A stretch of 64,000 bases of DNA from Liolophura sinensis (GCF_032854445.1 NC_088302.1:8739338-8803337); one strand, 5' to 3'. Counted from the first letter of the stretch, positions 1 to 12,319 are shown. The notes: generated by a model not told the origin, from the letters alone. Made by a program: numbers and translations.

Positions 1-892
1 AATTGATTGGTGCATAACTGCGCGCTCAAGATTTTTTTAGAAAATTGCTTTTTGGGGATTTTCATAACTCATAACTAAAAAAAAAATTTACCATTTTCGT
101 TTTTATGACCTATAGATCGGTTCAGAGCATGTTTGGCGCTTTAAGTCGCATGCTTGCCATATAATAGGGAAAAAAGAGTAAAACAGAACTGGAACAAGAA
201 CTAGTCTTAGAGCGTGTCAGCAGATGTCACTCACATAGTCAGTTTCACTGCGTGAGGTGCACACTGGGGCCGATTCCCCGCCTTAACATACCAGGTCATT
301 TGTGGAGTTTCGAACAGACAGGAGTCGTTGACTACGTGAACACCGTAAGCGGTCAGTAACATTCTTAACCTTTGCGTACAACATGGTGACCTTGGGATTC
401 TCATTTAATCTGACTTGAAACGAAATCAGCACATTGCCTTTAATATCTGCAAAGCCAATCAGAGTAATGGTATCATTAACAAAACTTTGTCAGCCTTACT
501 ATTGTACTACTGTTCGTCTGACCTTAGGACATGTGACTACACCGTAAAATCCATAAATTATTGCAGATGTATCTGTGTCAGAGAAATCGTAAACTTCATG
601 TCTTAGAACGCTTAGTAAACAAATTGATCTTCCATCGCTACGACAGGGCAGGAAACTATCTGGTCTCATAGCGACATTCAACCTTTATATGACTAATAAC
701 ATTCCTTGCATTGATTTATTCACTCTAGGGATAAACGGTATTAACAAGAGAAGCATTAAAAAGAAAATAGAAACATTAAAAATGGAGTCTTGTATGTGGA
801 AATACCTGTACTAATTCATTTTTTCAGATTTGTTTTGACCCAGTTAAGTTTTAACTGAACTCAAATGTTTCTAGCATAAAGCCGGCTTTATG

Positions 893-948
893 GACGATAT
901 TGATGTATTGATGATATTGATGTATTGACGATATTGATGTATTGATGT
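893..948. repeat. Short 17-18-bp tandem repeat
   Basis: About three copies of a unit reading GATATTGATGTATTGA(C/T) follow each other with almost no divergence. It is a simple minisatellite with no coding content. Confidence 0.75.
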
Positions 949-1710
949 CTTCAACTGATGCTGATAATTTGCTTTTAATATTTCTTTCCATTTAAAGCAT
1001 TTGTATTGACATGAATATACAGGCGGTCGTTTTCGTAAAACTGGAATGTCTCTTTTCCAACGGGTCTGTGAAATCACTTTTTTTGCAAGACTGTAGAAAT
1101 AAGTGAGAGCCTCTTCTATATGTAATAAGCGGCTTAACTAAGAAGTTATCACGTTACCAAGTTATACAGAGCTGAACGGTGGCCACAACGTTCTGATGTC
1201 ATTCCTGCAAAGTCTATGATCATGAAGCATGGTGTTTATTGAATGCTTGTCGTTTCTCTCTAGTTCCTAGAGAGAAACTGCGATACCTGAACTTCAAGTT
1301 CATGACATAACAACAAAAACAAGCGGTGCACTTACCACTCAGGCTCATAATACCTAATAACGATGATACTGTTACTAAATAACCACTTTCTAAATCACAT
1401 CTATAATAATCAGACCGCTCCACATTACGCATGCGTTGAGGATTACAACCAGGAGTAAAGAACATTGATAACTCTGATTTGACAAAATCACCTGTTCGTC
1501 ACACCACTCGTAAAATTGGTAACCCAGAACGATTTGTCAGGGAAAAACTTAATTTCTTGGCATTTTGAATGCTCGAAGCCTTGGAGCTTCTGCCATATCA
1601 ACGTTTATCAACTTTTCATATCGTTTTCTTTAAGCAGACGTCAACAAATCAATCAGCTTCCGGAAACGAGTAAACTCTTGTTGCTGAATAGTTGACAAGT
1701 CGAGAAACCT

Positions 1711-1755
1711 GATATACATACATACCTACATACATATACACATACATACATGTTT
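1711..1755. repeat. CATA-type microsatellite
   Basis: Imperfect runs of CATA and TACA tetranucleotides, broken by CTA and TATACA variants. Simple sequence repeat. Confidence 0.75.
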
Positions 1756-3055
1756 GTGTTTGTATGGCACTGGACCATTTATTTCTATGTGTATTGGGCA
1801 AAGGTCTGTGCGTAAAAAGGTCAGGGGAAAAAATTCCAGTTAACGAATTGAAAAATTTGTAAATTCGGTGACTGAATTAAAAGTTTAAATGCTTTAAAGT
1901 AAATTGGAATTTATGAAAAATTAAACCTAAATTGGGAAAAATATAAATATATATAATGTATATGAATCGATACAGAAACATGTGAAAGTACCAACACGGT
2001 AACATCCGTTTTAACGGACTCAAGAAACAACAACAGGACCTACATTGCTCAGTTAATCATTTATTATCTAAATCAGATGATTTTGTTGTGAAATTCGTCC
2101 TTTGTAAGCAATCTGCCTTTATTTGGTTTATTCTTTTATGTTAATAAGTGAACTTAACAACCACTCTTTCTGAAAATATTATTTTATTGGATTTATTGTT
2201 ATATTTCTATCGACTTTAATGTAATGTATGTGGTCAAATATGGATGTGTTCAAGTGTATGGTCATATGTATACTGAAAATAAAGAAAAAACTAATAAAAA
2301 TATGTGCACTTGGAGGATGTAGAGTGCAAATAAGGCGGATCAAACAGTTCGCATCAACTGATGGGCGTAAAGAATATGTTTTTAAAAGCTGCCTGTGATC
2401 GTTTTACTATAAATATCATGATATCTGTATTGCCGCTATTGCGATTAACACACAGGTCCATAATGACCCATTAAGCAGCCGTCCGAAATGATTAGAGTAA
2501 TCGTCTAATCCGTCTCTGAATAAAAATATATCTAAATACCCTGGGCTAACGAATAACAACGCAAGCCTTAGTGGGTTAGTGCTTGCCCAGTGGCTCTGTT
2601 CATTTTTAGTTCACCTGTTAAAAACGCCTTTAAGGTAATTATGTATTGATTATTGAACTTCTAAGATGATGTGATGTTTTATACCTGGCGTTTTAGGTTA
2701 GGTTGATGTTTGTATTTAATAAAGATCTATAATCACTTAGCCGTATTATAACGACGGGGACTCTGTGATTGATCTTACCAGCTAAAGCTAGTTTTGTCTT
2801 TGGGTTGCTTTTATGTTTCCTTCGTGCACTTTCCATCACGTCGAGGGCAATTAACAGTAAATGCTAGAAATGGGTGTTCATCATACAGCTGTCTGTCTAA
2901 CTGACGGGCTTTACCACATACGTCGTCAGGGACACCATTGCACTGAGCATTTCCGATCATACAGAGTAGAAATCACATTGCCGCAAAGTTATTGTTTTTA
3001 AGCGAACTTGTCAATACAGTGCTTTTACCAGAACAAGAGAACTCTTGTCTCACGG

Positions 3056-3062
3056 TATAAAA
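3056..3062 (+). promoter_or_regulatory. Candidate TATA box for the upstream receptor exon
   Basis: TATAAAA lies 237 bases upstream of the ATG at 3299. If used, transcription would start near 3085-3095 and leave a 5' leader of about 210 bases. The assignment rests only on sequence and position; a matching element is not obvious before the second first exon at 11887. Confidence 0.25.
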
Positions 3063-3298
3063 CAACTGGCTTGTTACCTTGATAAGTTGCCATTAAATTA
3101 ACCGCTCACGCAGGCCTGACATTTAGTCCGACAGCCGTTGTTATTATCTAGCATCGATCACAGCCTACTACTGGTTGTTCGGCCAGAATCATTCTTTGAC
3201 TTTTGGGATACTACCAGACAGACGTGAAATCACGTCCTGAGTAAACACCATAACTTGGCTCACAAACATACAGGTGTTACTGACAGTTAGACTCCGTC

Positions 3299-3457
3299 AT
3301 GGATTTGCCATACCTTTTGAACAGTTCCAAGATTGGACCTGAATATTTACAGCAGAACTTGGATTCCGGCGTGCCGTACCTGGTGTTTATGAGCTTAATC
3401 ATGCTAACAGGAACAATCGGGAACATACTTGTTATCGGAGCGGTGATCAGAACGAAG
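3299..3457 (+). CDS. Melatonin-receptor-like GPCR, upstream copy of first coding exon
   Basis: This exon encodes 53 residues starting MDLPYLLNSSKIGP and ending in the first intracellular loop (GAVIRTK). It covers an N-glycosylation sequon (N8-S-S), the extracellular N terminus and TM1 with the GNILV motif. The ATG has G at -3 and G at +4. It ends exactly at a phase-0 donor, GTAAGC, at 3458. It is 39/53 identical (74%) to the exon at 11887-12045, most differences are conservative, and both use the same donor position and phase. It would therefore splice in frame to exon 2 at 16999. No exon 2 or exon 3 belonging to this copy was found before 11887. It is either an alternative first exon giving a receptor with a different N terminus and TM1, or the surviving piece of a tandem duplicate. 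The intact frame and conserved donor favour function. Confidence 0.7.
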
Positions 3458-4192
3458 GTAAGCTGATACAACTGAAAGGGTGTGCGGAATTCCAAAGAAA
3501 AAAAATAACGGTTTCACGACGTAGGTGATAATAGCTAAAAATGTTCAGTTGATCATATGACGTAACTGCGCCGGAGGCAGTGTCAAGAATCTCTGTAATG
3601 AACTTGCATTGGCGTTATCAGAGATAAATATCATTTTCCTCAAACTTCTGAAACATCAAGATATTTTCAAAAATTTGTTTTCAGTTACATGGTTAAGGAC
3701 AGTCTTCATATTTAAAGCATAAACTTTATGATAGTTTTCGACTGGATAAAGATCCATTTGGAATTACCCATGCCATATGCTCGCTAGTTCATTTGGATAA
3801 ATGAAAAGGTGTTTCAAATGATTTGAATGCTTATTTTTGAATACTGGGGTTTTCAAAAAGATGAAACTGTCGAAAGTAATACGTTCAGAGAAATCAGCAA
3901 TAGTTTGAACTACAGAAACCACTGAGCGAAGAATTATCTTGAGGAAATGAGTTTGCTAGGGTCAAAGGTCGACTTGATTTGGAAATGATGCCAGGATTTA
4001 GCCAGTCTGAATCTGAAAGACAACAATGTGTTGTTTTTATTTTTCTCACAGATAGCGTCTATGTGAAAAGAGAAGTATTCAACAAGTACTAGTCCGCCCG
4101 ACAGAAGCGTTCCGATTGGGACTTGACTTTTAGTATCTTTTGCCTGGCGTGTTAGTCAAGCAACAATGTCACAGATGCTGGCCTTGCACACC

Positions 4193-5236
4193 ACTGTTTG
4201 GTGGGGTAAAGGTAGCCTACCTGACTACAGAAACCCTTGTCCTAAGTGCAGCCAGTGGTGAGTGAGGTAGTAGGGCTCTTTCTAATTACCCCCCAAATCA
4301 GTTTTATTTAACCTAGCCCCTATAAGGCTGACACCAATGCTGCACAGTGAGGAAAATCTCACTGACAGATCAAACTCCAGATTTTCTACCAGTTTCAAGT
4401 TTTGAAGGTTCTATGTTAATACACAGTTTTAAAGTTAGGTCATTACGACAACTGAGTGACGTACCAGTACAAAGTGACATCATCGCTTCACGGCAAGCAT
4501 GGCGGTAGAATCCAACCTTTAACATGGAAAGGTCATTCAGTGTAAATTGACCTTTGACCTTGTCTTAAATCACTTTTCCACCACATAAGTTGGTCTTAAG
4601 TAGGTGATTATTCATGAAGGGATCAAACTCTACATTTTCCACCCGTTTCCAGAACTACAGGTTCAACATGTATGTCAATTAAAGTAGAATCAAAGGTCAG
4701 TCGGTGCGAATTGACCTTTGATCTTGCCTTAAGTCACCTTTTCACCATATAATCCTTAAGTTCGTGATTAATGATTACGAGATCAAACTCTACATTTTAT
4801 ACCAATTTTCAGTTCTGTAGGAACTTCATTAATTAAAGTAGAAACAAAGGTCATTCGGTGCAGATTGACCTTGTCTTATGTGACCTTTCCACCACATAAT
4901 CTTGTCTTAAGTTGGGGAGTTTTGCTATTTAGACCATGCTCAACATTTTACATCTGATTTCAATGATACAGGTTTTATGTAAATTAAATCCTTAATTAGT
5001 GCTAGTTAGTGTTTATCTTAAGTGGCCTTTCCACCACAAAATTTTGTCTTAAGTTGCAGATTCATAATTAATGTGACTGTCCTTACTATGTAGTACTGGT
5101 GTCAGCCTTATAGCGGCTAGGTCAAATGAAACTGAATCGGGGGTAATTAGAAAGAGCCTACTACCACCCACCACTGACTGCACCTAGGACAAGGGTTTCT
5201 GTAGTCAGGTAGGTTACCTCTACCCCACCAAACAGT
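4193..5236. mobile_element. Inverted-repeat element carrying an internal satellite
   Basis: About 135 bases at the left end (from ACTGTTTGGTGGGG) recur as the reverse complement at the right end (to CCCCACCAAACAGT) with roughly 85-90% match by eye. Between them lie about four diverged direct repeats of around 155 bases, each with an 'AGATCAAACTC...CATTTT' block, a 'GACCTT...CTTAAGT' block and a 'CCACCACA' block. There is no transposase frame, so this is a non-autonomous DNA element (MITE or foldback type). A target-site duplication could not be defined with confidence, so the outer limits may be off by a few bases. Confidence 0.7.
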
Positions 5237-5889
5237 CAAAGCTTTTATAGCTTTCATGTCAAATACATCTTAGCTATCTCTTGGACTAATGGTTACAATA
5301 CACAAGTGTAATATATTTTCAATTTTGTAATGGGATACCGACGGGTTTTCTTCCCACAACAGGTGGCGCTAGTGTGAATTAGGACTTGCACCTCAAGTCT
5401 TTTGTTGCGCGACGCCAAACATGATGCGTGTAGCGGTTTCATATGTGACGTATTTGGTCTGCCCACTGTGACGTCGCGCTGTTGATGCTGCAGTGGAATG
5501 TACAGAGTCACTGAAATGACGTAATATGTCCCACTTCGGACTTCTGCCGGTACCCCATTAAAAACGCACTTTATGGAAATTAGAATGTTTCCATATCAGC
5601 GAATGATGTCTTCACAGGTGTGCATTTTACTGAATAAATCTCCACTTTGAAGGTAGGAACAGTTGCAATCAAAGTGGAACTGAGATGCATAGTTTGGTTG
5701 AACTATGGCATGGTAGATGATTTGGATACTGAATAAAGGTCCGCGCTGAGAGCATTCCTTGCTTCTGTCCGGCATCGCTGAAATGGTTATTCGTTATCTT
5801 TACTAATTTCTTTCTTATGTACTTTCCAAGTTCTTTAGTACCATTGACGACCAGAAAGTCGTGGAAAGAAGTCGAAATTTCGAGCAAAA

Positions 5890-6160
5890 TGTTGAAATTT
5901 GGGGGGGGGGAGGGAAAACTGAAATTTTGAGAGAAAAAAAGTCGAACTTTTGACTTTTTTACTCTAATTTTTTTTTCACCGTGACACTAATGAGCTTCCG
6001 TAAAGACTTAAGACAGACTTTAATAAATCCCTCACACTAAACAAATGAGCAGTGGAAAACAGTGTGATGATTGGCAGATGGTCACACGTAACCGGAGAAA
6101 AAACTAGTCATTGATATTGATAAATCTATTTAATATCCATAATTCTGCCTTTTTGATCGC
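5890..6160. other. Low-complexity stretch
   Basis: A G-run at about 5899-5908 is followed by A- and T-rich tracts and a block (about 6050-6105) related to the 'GGTCACACGTAACCGGTGAAAT' family of interspersed repeats found several times after 18 kb. No gene is seen. Confidence 0.4.
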
Positions 6161-6567
6161 GTGATAATTACTGCTCCTTCCTGGCATCTCGCACTAATTT
6201 TTACAAAAATTTCAGCAAAAAAGATTTTGCAGGAGCAAAGTAAAGAAAAGGAAACTTTTTTTTACAGACACTATACTAGTCTTCGCAGCACTCGTGCGAT
6301 CGTGGAGAGCACTGTACAGTTACTACACTACTACTACTATAGTTACTAACACGAAAAATATGGTTGTAAGGAAAATAAAAATGATATTTTTTATGAGGGC
6401 ATATTTTATATTTCTTCACATATGGTCAACTTTTTGCATATTATCCCTCAGTGGTCGGAAATATTCGGAAATGATAACATCAAAGAACATACAGTGACAT
6501 AACGTGGGACAATTCGGGCTCTCTGCCTAACAAAGTTGTTTTGACAGCAGTCATCAGCAGTCAGCAG

Positions 6568-6970
6568 TAATATAATATAATATAATATAATATAATATAA
6601 TATAATATAATATAATATAATATAATATAATATAATATAATATAATATAATATAATATAATATAATATAATATAATATAATATAATATAATATAATATAA
6701 TATAATATAATATAATATAATATAATATAATATAATATAATATAATATAATATAATATAATATAATATAATATAATATAATATAATATAATATAATATAA
6801 TATAATATAATATAATATAATATAATATAATATAATATAATATAATATAATATAATATAATATAATATAATATAATATAATATAATATAATATAATATAA
6901 TATAATATAATATAATATAATATAATATAATATAATATAATATAATATAATATAATATAATATAATATAT
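6568..6970. repeat. Pure (TATAA)n pentanucleotide microsatellite, about 80 copies
   Basis: Roughly 400 bases repeat the pentamer TATAA without any visible interruption. Because the minus-strand permutations lack stop codons in one phase, a 150-codon open frame of YYIIL repeats crosses the array; this is a by-product of the repeat. The purity over 80 copies points to recent expansion, or to a copy number fixed by assembly rather than measured. Confidence 0.97.
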
Positions 6971-7074
6971 TAGTATACTTTGTACTCCATATTAAGAAAT
7001 ATAAACGTTTCACGTATCCTTTAATCTTCCGAGGGAGCCGTAATTTCGCTGTCTTGCTTTCTGGATATATCAGT

Positions 7075-7245
7075 GAAAACAGACATTCGTATACCAGCCG
7101 TCAACCAATATGGACATATAATGTCAATAACCGCAAGGCTAATTCACAAAACGACGTACAACACAAACCACCAAAGAACTAAGAAAGCACATAAAGTACG
7201 AAACTAGGAGGAAATCATGCAAAGAGAAGCATGACTGACCCTGTT
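7075..7245. repeat. Interspersed repeat, copy 1 (also at 50062 and 50523)
   Basis: The blocks 'ATTCGTATACCAGCCGTCAACC', 'CACCAAAGAACTAAG' and 'ATCATGCAAAGAGAAGCA' occur in the same order and spacing at 50062-50225 and 50523-50690. No coding potential or terminal structure was seen, so the class is unknown. Confidence 0.6.
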
Positions 7246-9897
7246 ACTTCGGCATTTTACATTGTAAATACAGACGTGTAATTTCAGACTTGATGGATTC
7301 TGTTTGTCGTGTGGCGATTTCAAAGAACGTCGCAAGTTATTACTGTAGAAACTAGTGTGTCAAAGTTATTCCATCAAACACCTTCACTGTAGTTTCCTAA
7401 GCTTTAGAATGAGTATAATTCTCTTGTAGGTAAATACGTGACATATAGTGATGAGGCTGCTCCAGGACATTTACCGCTCCAGTTGTTCTAATTCCCTCAA
7501 ACTGTACTACATACGTCATATTGCATAAAATCGCAGCGTTGGATATATGAACAATTGAAATGAAAGCGCAACCAAGTTGGGTTGAGTTGAGTTTTAGACA
7601 CGGTATGGATTAAATCTCCATAATGCAGGTACTGATTAAATCTTCATAATGCGTACCGTAATTCTGCTCGTCTCCTTCTTTTAGTCAGTATATATGTAAT
7701 TATAACAAGAATACAGAATTTCTCTTTTCTGACATTTTTAATGCACCTAATTAACAACATATACATATCCTTACATATCTGAACAACTGACTGAATTGTA
7801 ATTTCCTGCTTTCAGCTCTACCAATATCTATCCTAAACACTTGATATTACGACGCAACTCATCTGGGGTTTTACTCCAATCGTAACGTGTGTACCGGTCA
7901 ATTTTAACGTCGCATGGCCATCCAACACCGTGCTAAGAGTTAAGCTGAGATAAGCTCTCTTTCATGCCGAGCTTTAAACCAGCGGCCGATGGTATGTCCA
8001 CAGTTACTTTCAGTTGTTCCCAGCTACTTCCAGTTGTCAAAAACTCAGTTGCCTCCGACAGTCCGAGTCGCGAGGTCGACCAAGACCATATGCTTTGGCT
8101 CTGGAAGGACCTGATAGCTGTAATTTGTAAAGCATGTATTTTGGTAATTTCTTCGATTTTGCGCTGTAATATTACAACACAAGAGACAAACATGCCGTAC
8201 AAACTAGGGATAAAAAGGCTATAATTCTAAAATCAACTTAAGACAAGCCAGGTGACCTGAGTAAATACATAGGGAAGGATGCCACTGCAAATTTAAAACA
8301 CACTAACAGGCATTATTCGTTATTCAGAGAGCATGGTCATTTGAGAACAATGCTTTAAAGGAGATCAAAATAGTAGAATAACCACTAAACACTGCTACTC
8401 GAACATAAAACTTGATGAACCGATACCAATTGTGACAGATTTGTCACCCATTGAATCTGAACTGAGTGGTAGTGCAAGGAAGGCCCTCATCACAGCGACA
8501 ATCAGTTTCCCATGTTGTAACACATGGGTTATTTTTAATCACAATCATACTTTACCAACCGCTTTTTGAAAACGGTTTAACTAAGCTGTTATCAGGGGGA
8601 GACAAATCAGTCACGAACTCTGACAGGTTCGTAACCTCCGACGTGGTTAAGTCACTAACTGGCGTATCATTACTGCAAAAAAGCTGACCGGTTATCAACC
8701 AACCTGTACAAAGCTTCAACAGTATTATCCTACAACCAGTTAGTGTGCAATGAAATACTCAGCTTACTACCAACCTGTGATAGTTTGCCTACCTCTGTAC
8801 TGGGAATCTGTGTAGATTTAGAAGTTATAAATTATCAGTAAAATTGAAAACGTGAAAACTATGAAATAAATAAAAGCGAAATCTGAGGTTACGTTAGTAT
8901 ACGACTGGTGGACAAATCTCTGTCTTGCGGACTTTCCAAAACGACAATGTTCACAGTTGTATTAATTACTAGAGAAAACGTAAACGACAGTGTTAACGTC
9001 TAGTGTTGTAACACAGCTTCAAACTTTCCACAACGAATAAGGATTGGTGTCCAACATGCCCAGAATGCAAGCAAACACAAATTGACGGTCAGAATCTGGA
9101 CATTCCTATGCCATTTTATTCACTTTGCATAATTCCTTTGCAATTTCGTACTTTATATACTTTGATCTTTCTTTGATTTTGATTATTTGCTTTGTTCTTT
9201 GATGCTTGTATGAAACGTCGTTTGGGAAATGGCCTTACGATTATTGACCCGAAACGGCCACATTGGATAGCAGCTGGAATGCGAATGTATGGAATAGGTA
9301 GTACGCACCTAGCGACGTCAAAGGAATATCACTCACAGCGTCACACTACCTTAAAACTGATCACTGCCCAGTGTTTTGACAATTTAAATTATTTGTGTAC
9401 CATGAATACATCTACACGCTATAAATGACCGAATGAAAATAAAAGACTTCATAACCTAAAATACAAACACAAGATTGTTAAAGGTGGTAGTTGTCACTTT
9501 TTCGTGAGTACTAATAAGGATGCATTTGGTTGATAGATAAGAAAGCCTACAGTCTTTTAGAATGGTTCATTTATTGACGAAGACAAAGCATAGATCATGT
9601 TAGCCATGTCCAAAAAAAGATCTATTACATATAGATTAACCAGTGGGCGGCCCCATAATCCTCCCCTATGCAACCGATAGATGTCAGAATAAGAGGATCA
9701 AGATACAGCGTAGATGAATTCAAAGAAAAAGAAGAACTCATAGTGTGTCATTCTCAGTAAGGTCAAATGCTTTCTCGTGATCAATAAAAACAAAACCAAT
9801 CAATACGCTTTCAATATAAAAGACTATAGCACAGAGTGTCAAACCATAACAGTGTGCTAGTTGGCATATGATCAAGGGTATTACCGCTTTCCCATCA

Positions 9898-10020
9898 ATT
9901 TGTTTATTTATTTATTTGATTGGTGTTTTAAGCCGTACTCATGAATATTTCACTTATACGACGTGTGTCAGCATTATGGTGGGTGGAAATAGGGCAGAGC
10001 CGCAACTGTTCATCCATTCG
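9898..10020 (-). mobile_element. SINE fragment, 3' part (family A)
   Basis: A TTTATTT-rich end followed by GATTGGTGTTTTAAGCCGTA and CACTTATACGAC is the reverse complement of the 3' half of a family found at least ten times in this window. The tRNA-like head is missing. Confidence 0.65.
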
Positions 10021-10224
10021 ACTTCACATTTGCCGTGTGTTTTACTCAATAAAGTGTAGTGTCAAGTGTATGAAAAATGGCCTATATAGTTTATGCGAAT
10101 TAGACAAAAGTGACGTTGCAGGAAGTATTCGAAATAGGAGCATGCCGTTTTACCACTAGTTCACGATGGTGTTCATACCGGATGTAGCTGTTCTTTGAAT
10201 TCTCTTTGTAGACAAGAATAGCAC

Positions 10225-10300
10225 AGGAAATATGTCTACCAGGTATGTCTTAATGCGCAAGCTGTGGGTTCAATCCCGGTCTTGGACACCGAATTTTGTC
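10225..10300 (+). mobile_element. tRNA-like SINE head (fragment)
   Basis: A B-box-like sequence, GTGGGTTCAATCCCGG, lies at about 10264-10279, preceded by a degraded A-box region. The cloverleaf is not closed, so it is a SINE head or pseudo-tRNA rather than a tRNA gene. Confidence 0.35.
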
Positions 10301-10754
10301 CTTCAGTCTCACTGTTCGCCGTCAGGCGTTGAAGACAATAAGCCGTCGACCACGCTCGTTGTTGTTCAAAATGTCATAAAAGCTTATTTCCCTGGGTGTC
10401 AGTTTTATGAGTGCAGAAAACGGGCATGCGTGGGACTAAACCACAAGTCATTGGCGGGTTTACTGACGAACTTTCCCACGCGTTGGATACCGACGCACAC
10501 CAGATTGATGAAAGTCCACAGGTCTTCAAAGAACGTCACTCTACGCAAACGGCCACACGAGCGGCATCGGGCATTTAACATCACAAACCCATCATAAACA
10601 ATGACAAAGGGGAGGTCACAATTTTCCTGTCTATGGCAAGGAAAGTGTCTCATCCAGTCGACCATCAAACCCTCTCCAATGAGTTGTGATGTGTAAGTTT
10701 TAGTCCAAAGTCGATGTTTTCTTACCTGGACTCCACTCCTTAAGGGAACGGCAC

Positions 10755-10930
10755 GTGTTAAAAGACAGGATGTCAATAACGTGAAAACCCTGCCCATGTT
10801 AAAAGATAGAATATCAATAACGTGACAACCCTGCCAGTGTTAAACGGTGATATGTCAATAACGTGGCAACCTCACCCATGTTAAAGGACAGAATGTCAAT
10901 AACGTGACAACGCTGTCCATGTTAAAAGAA
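10755..10930. repeat. 43-bp tandem repeat, four copies
   Basis: Four diverged units contain 'GTTAAA(A/G)GA', 'TGTCAATAACGTG' and 'AACCCTGCCC'. It is a minisatellite with no evident gene. Confidence 0.8.
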
Positions 10931-11070
10931 CGAATGAAACATTTTACCCATTGGCCATATTGAAAGATTTTTACCAGCAGGCTGACCGACCTACCGACAG
11001 ATTGATCAGCCGACAGAGAGATGAAGAGATCGAATTATAGAGTCAATTTACCCATCTAAAAATGTCTCCA

Positions 11071-11203
11071 GCCTCCCTGAAACTTGTTTTTCGAAGCCGT
11101 CGCAAATTGCGCCTGGCGTAACTTCAGTGCGTGACGGCGAGATGCGTCATCATGGTAAATGCGCTCGCTGTAGTGTTGCGACAGCTTTGTAAAACAGGCC
11201 CCA
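11071..11203. mobile_element. Small MITE-like palindrome
   Basis: The left end reads CGAAGCCGTCGCAA and the right end TTGCGACAGCTTTG, with further inverted match outward (CTGAAACTTG versus AAAACAGGCC). The 130-base size and lack of coding sequence fit a MITE fragment. Confidence 0.4.
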
Positions 11204-11620
11204 TGTATATGTAAGTCTTATCTTGTTATTAACGTATGTACAATATATCATACTGATATAAGCCATTAGCCGTGTTACTGGTACCTCCAGCTACAGCAGC
11301 AATGTTTCGTCTATTATATAGTAATAGCCACGACGACTACTCATACGACAGTTGTAGTGCAAATCAGTGAGAAATACAGAAACAGAATCGTTCACTTCAA
11401 CATAGAGGACGATCAACCCAAATGCTTAATCTTAGTTAGCTAACTGATCCGTATTTAACTTGCGACATCAACTAACCAAATACCATATAGCTATTGACCC
11501 TACTAGCCAATTTCTGCCTTTTAGTCTTTTTGTGGGGGCAATTATCGCATTATGACCACTAGTATTTGATTTATTTTCCGTGCTTGCTGTCATTTACATT
11601 CAGCTGTGGCTCATCTGATT

Positions 11621-11641
11621 TTATATATATATATATATATC
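11621..11641. repeat. (TA)n microsatellite
   Basis: An uninterrupted TA dinucleotide run of about 10 units. Confidence 0.9.
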
Positions 11642-11797
11642 TTTGATACTGCATCTTCTCCCGGAGTCCCATAATTCCCCTCGAGTCCTGTAAGCTGTCA
11701 ACCGTGACGTCTGTAACCTGAATCCTTCCCAAACAACAAGCTACCAATTAACTTAATAAGCAAAACAGTGCTCTGTCCGTTAGCAGGTAGACGATCT

Positions 11798-11806
11798 GAT
11801 TGGCTG
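11798..11806 (+). promoter_or_regulatory. Inverted CCAAT-box candidate upstream of receptor exon 1
   Basis: GATTGGCTG, the reverse complement of a CCAAT element, lies 80-90 bases before the ATG at 11887. No clear TATA box accompanies it. This is weak evidence for a promoter; the region could equally be a 5' leader. Confidence 0.2.
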
Positions 11807-11886
11807 ATAGTGAACGAGCTGTCTCTTAAATGGTTTTCTCATAGACCAGATGCAGAAAAAGCTTTGTCATCACGCAGTGGGAAATC

Positions 11887-12045
11887 ATGGATTTGCCGTA
11901 CCTGTTCAACAGTACAAAGATTGGTCCCTTTTACCTGAGAACACACCTGGATTCGGGTATCCCTTATCTTGTCTGTATGGGGGTAATCATGCTGACTGGC
12001 ACCGTCGGGAACATATTAGTTGTTGGCGCCGTTCTAACAACAAAG
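11887..12045 (+). CDS. Melatonin-receptor-like GPCR, first coding exon
   Basis: The exon encodes residues 1-53 (MDLPYLFNSTKIGP to GAVLTTK): a short extracellular N terminus with sequon N8-S-T and TM1 at about residues 24-50 containing the class A GN(I/L)LV motif. The ATG has A at -3 and G at +4 (AATCATGG), and an in-frame alternative is not needed. It ends at a phase-0 donor, GTATTT, at 12046, inside the first intracellular loop. Vertebrate melatonin receptor genes also carry their intron in this loop. Spliced to exons 2 and 3 it gives a 358-residue protein, the usual length of melatonin receptors (about 350-362). The near-duplicate at 3299-3457 may be used instead. Confidence 0.85.
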
Positions 12046-12319
12046 GTATTTGCATATGATTTTGTTTACAGTTTACAGTTGTGGCATCCCCACTATCGAT
12101 AATTTAAATATTAGAGATCTGGGGAAGATAAGTATGAGACAGACGAACCCTTGCCTTGCGAAAGGTTGATAGAGGTTTATTGGGTAACAATACAGACGGT
12201 TAAAAAATATGTTCAGGTTTCCGAAGGCAAACAGCCTTCGACTTGTATTCAGTATTTAAATACTTTATTGGAAAAAAGCATCGATGACATGAATATGGCC
12301 TTTATATTAGAAGGTTGTT

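Larger units (their letters stand above)
1..3055. other. Gene-free 5' stretch
   Basis: No coding region is recognisable on either strand; the open frames are short, AT-rich and resemble no family I know. The only structure seen is a short tandem repeat near 893-948 and a CATA-rich microsatellite near 1711-1755, listed separately. Confidence 0.6.
3458..11886. other. Stretch between the two receptor first exons
   Basis: No exon is recognised here. It is an intron if the upstream exon is used, otherwise intergenic. It contains an inverted-repeat element (4193-5236), a long pentanucleotide array (6568-6970), an interspersed repeat copy (7075-7245), SINE pieces near 9898-10020 and 10225-10300, a 43-bp tandem repeat (10755-10930) and a MITE-like palindrome (11071-11203). 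The open frames at 7933-8224 and 10232-10797 resemble no known family. Confidence 0.5.

Noticed and set aside
6561-7013. A 150-codon minus-strand frame of YYIIL repeats
   Set aside because: It is the translation of the (TATAA)n microsatellite.
10232-10797. Overlapping open frames of 121 (+) and 130 (-) codons
   Set aside because: Neither resembles a family. They overlap each other and adjoin SINE and tandem repeat sequence, so chance is likely.
3458-11886. A complete upstream receptor paralogue
   Set aside because: No TM2 or TM3-7 sequence was recognised between the two first exons, so only a duplicated exon is supported.
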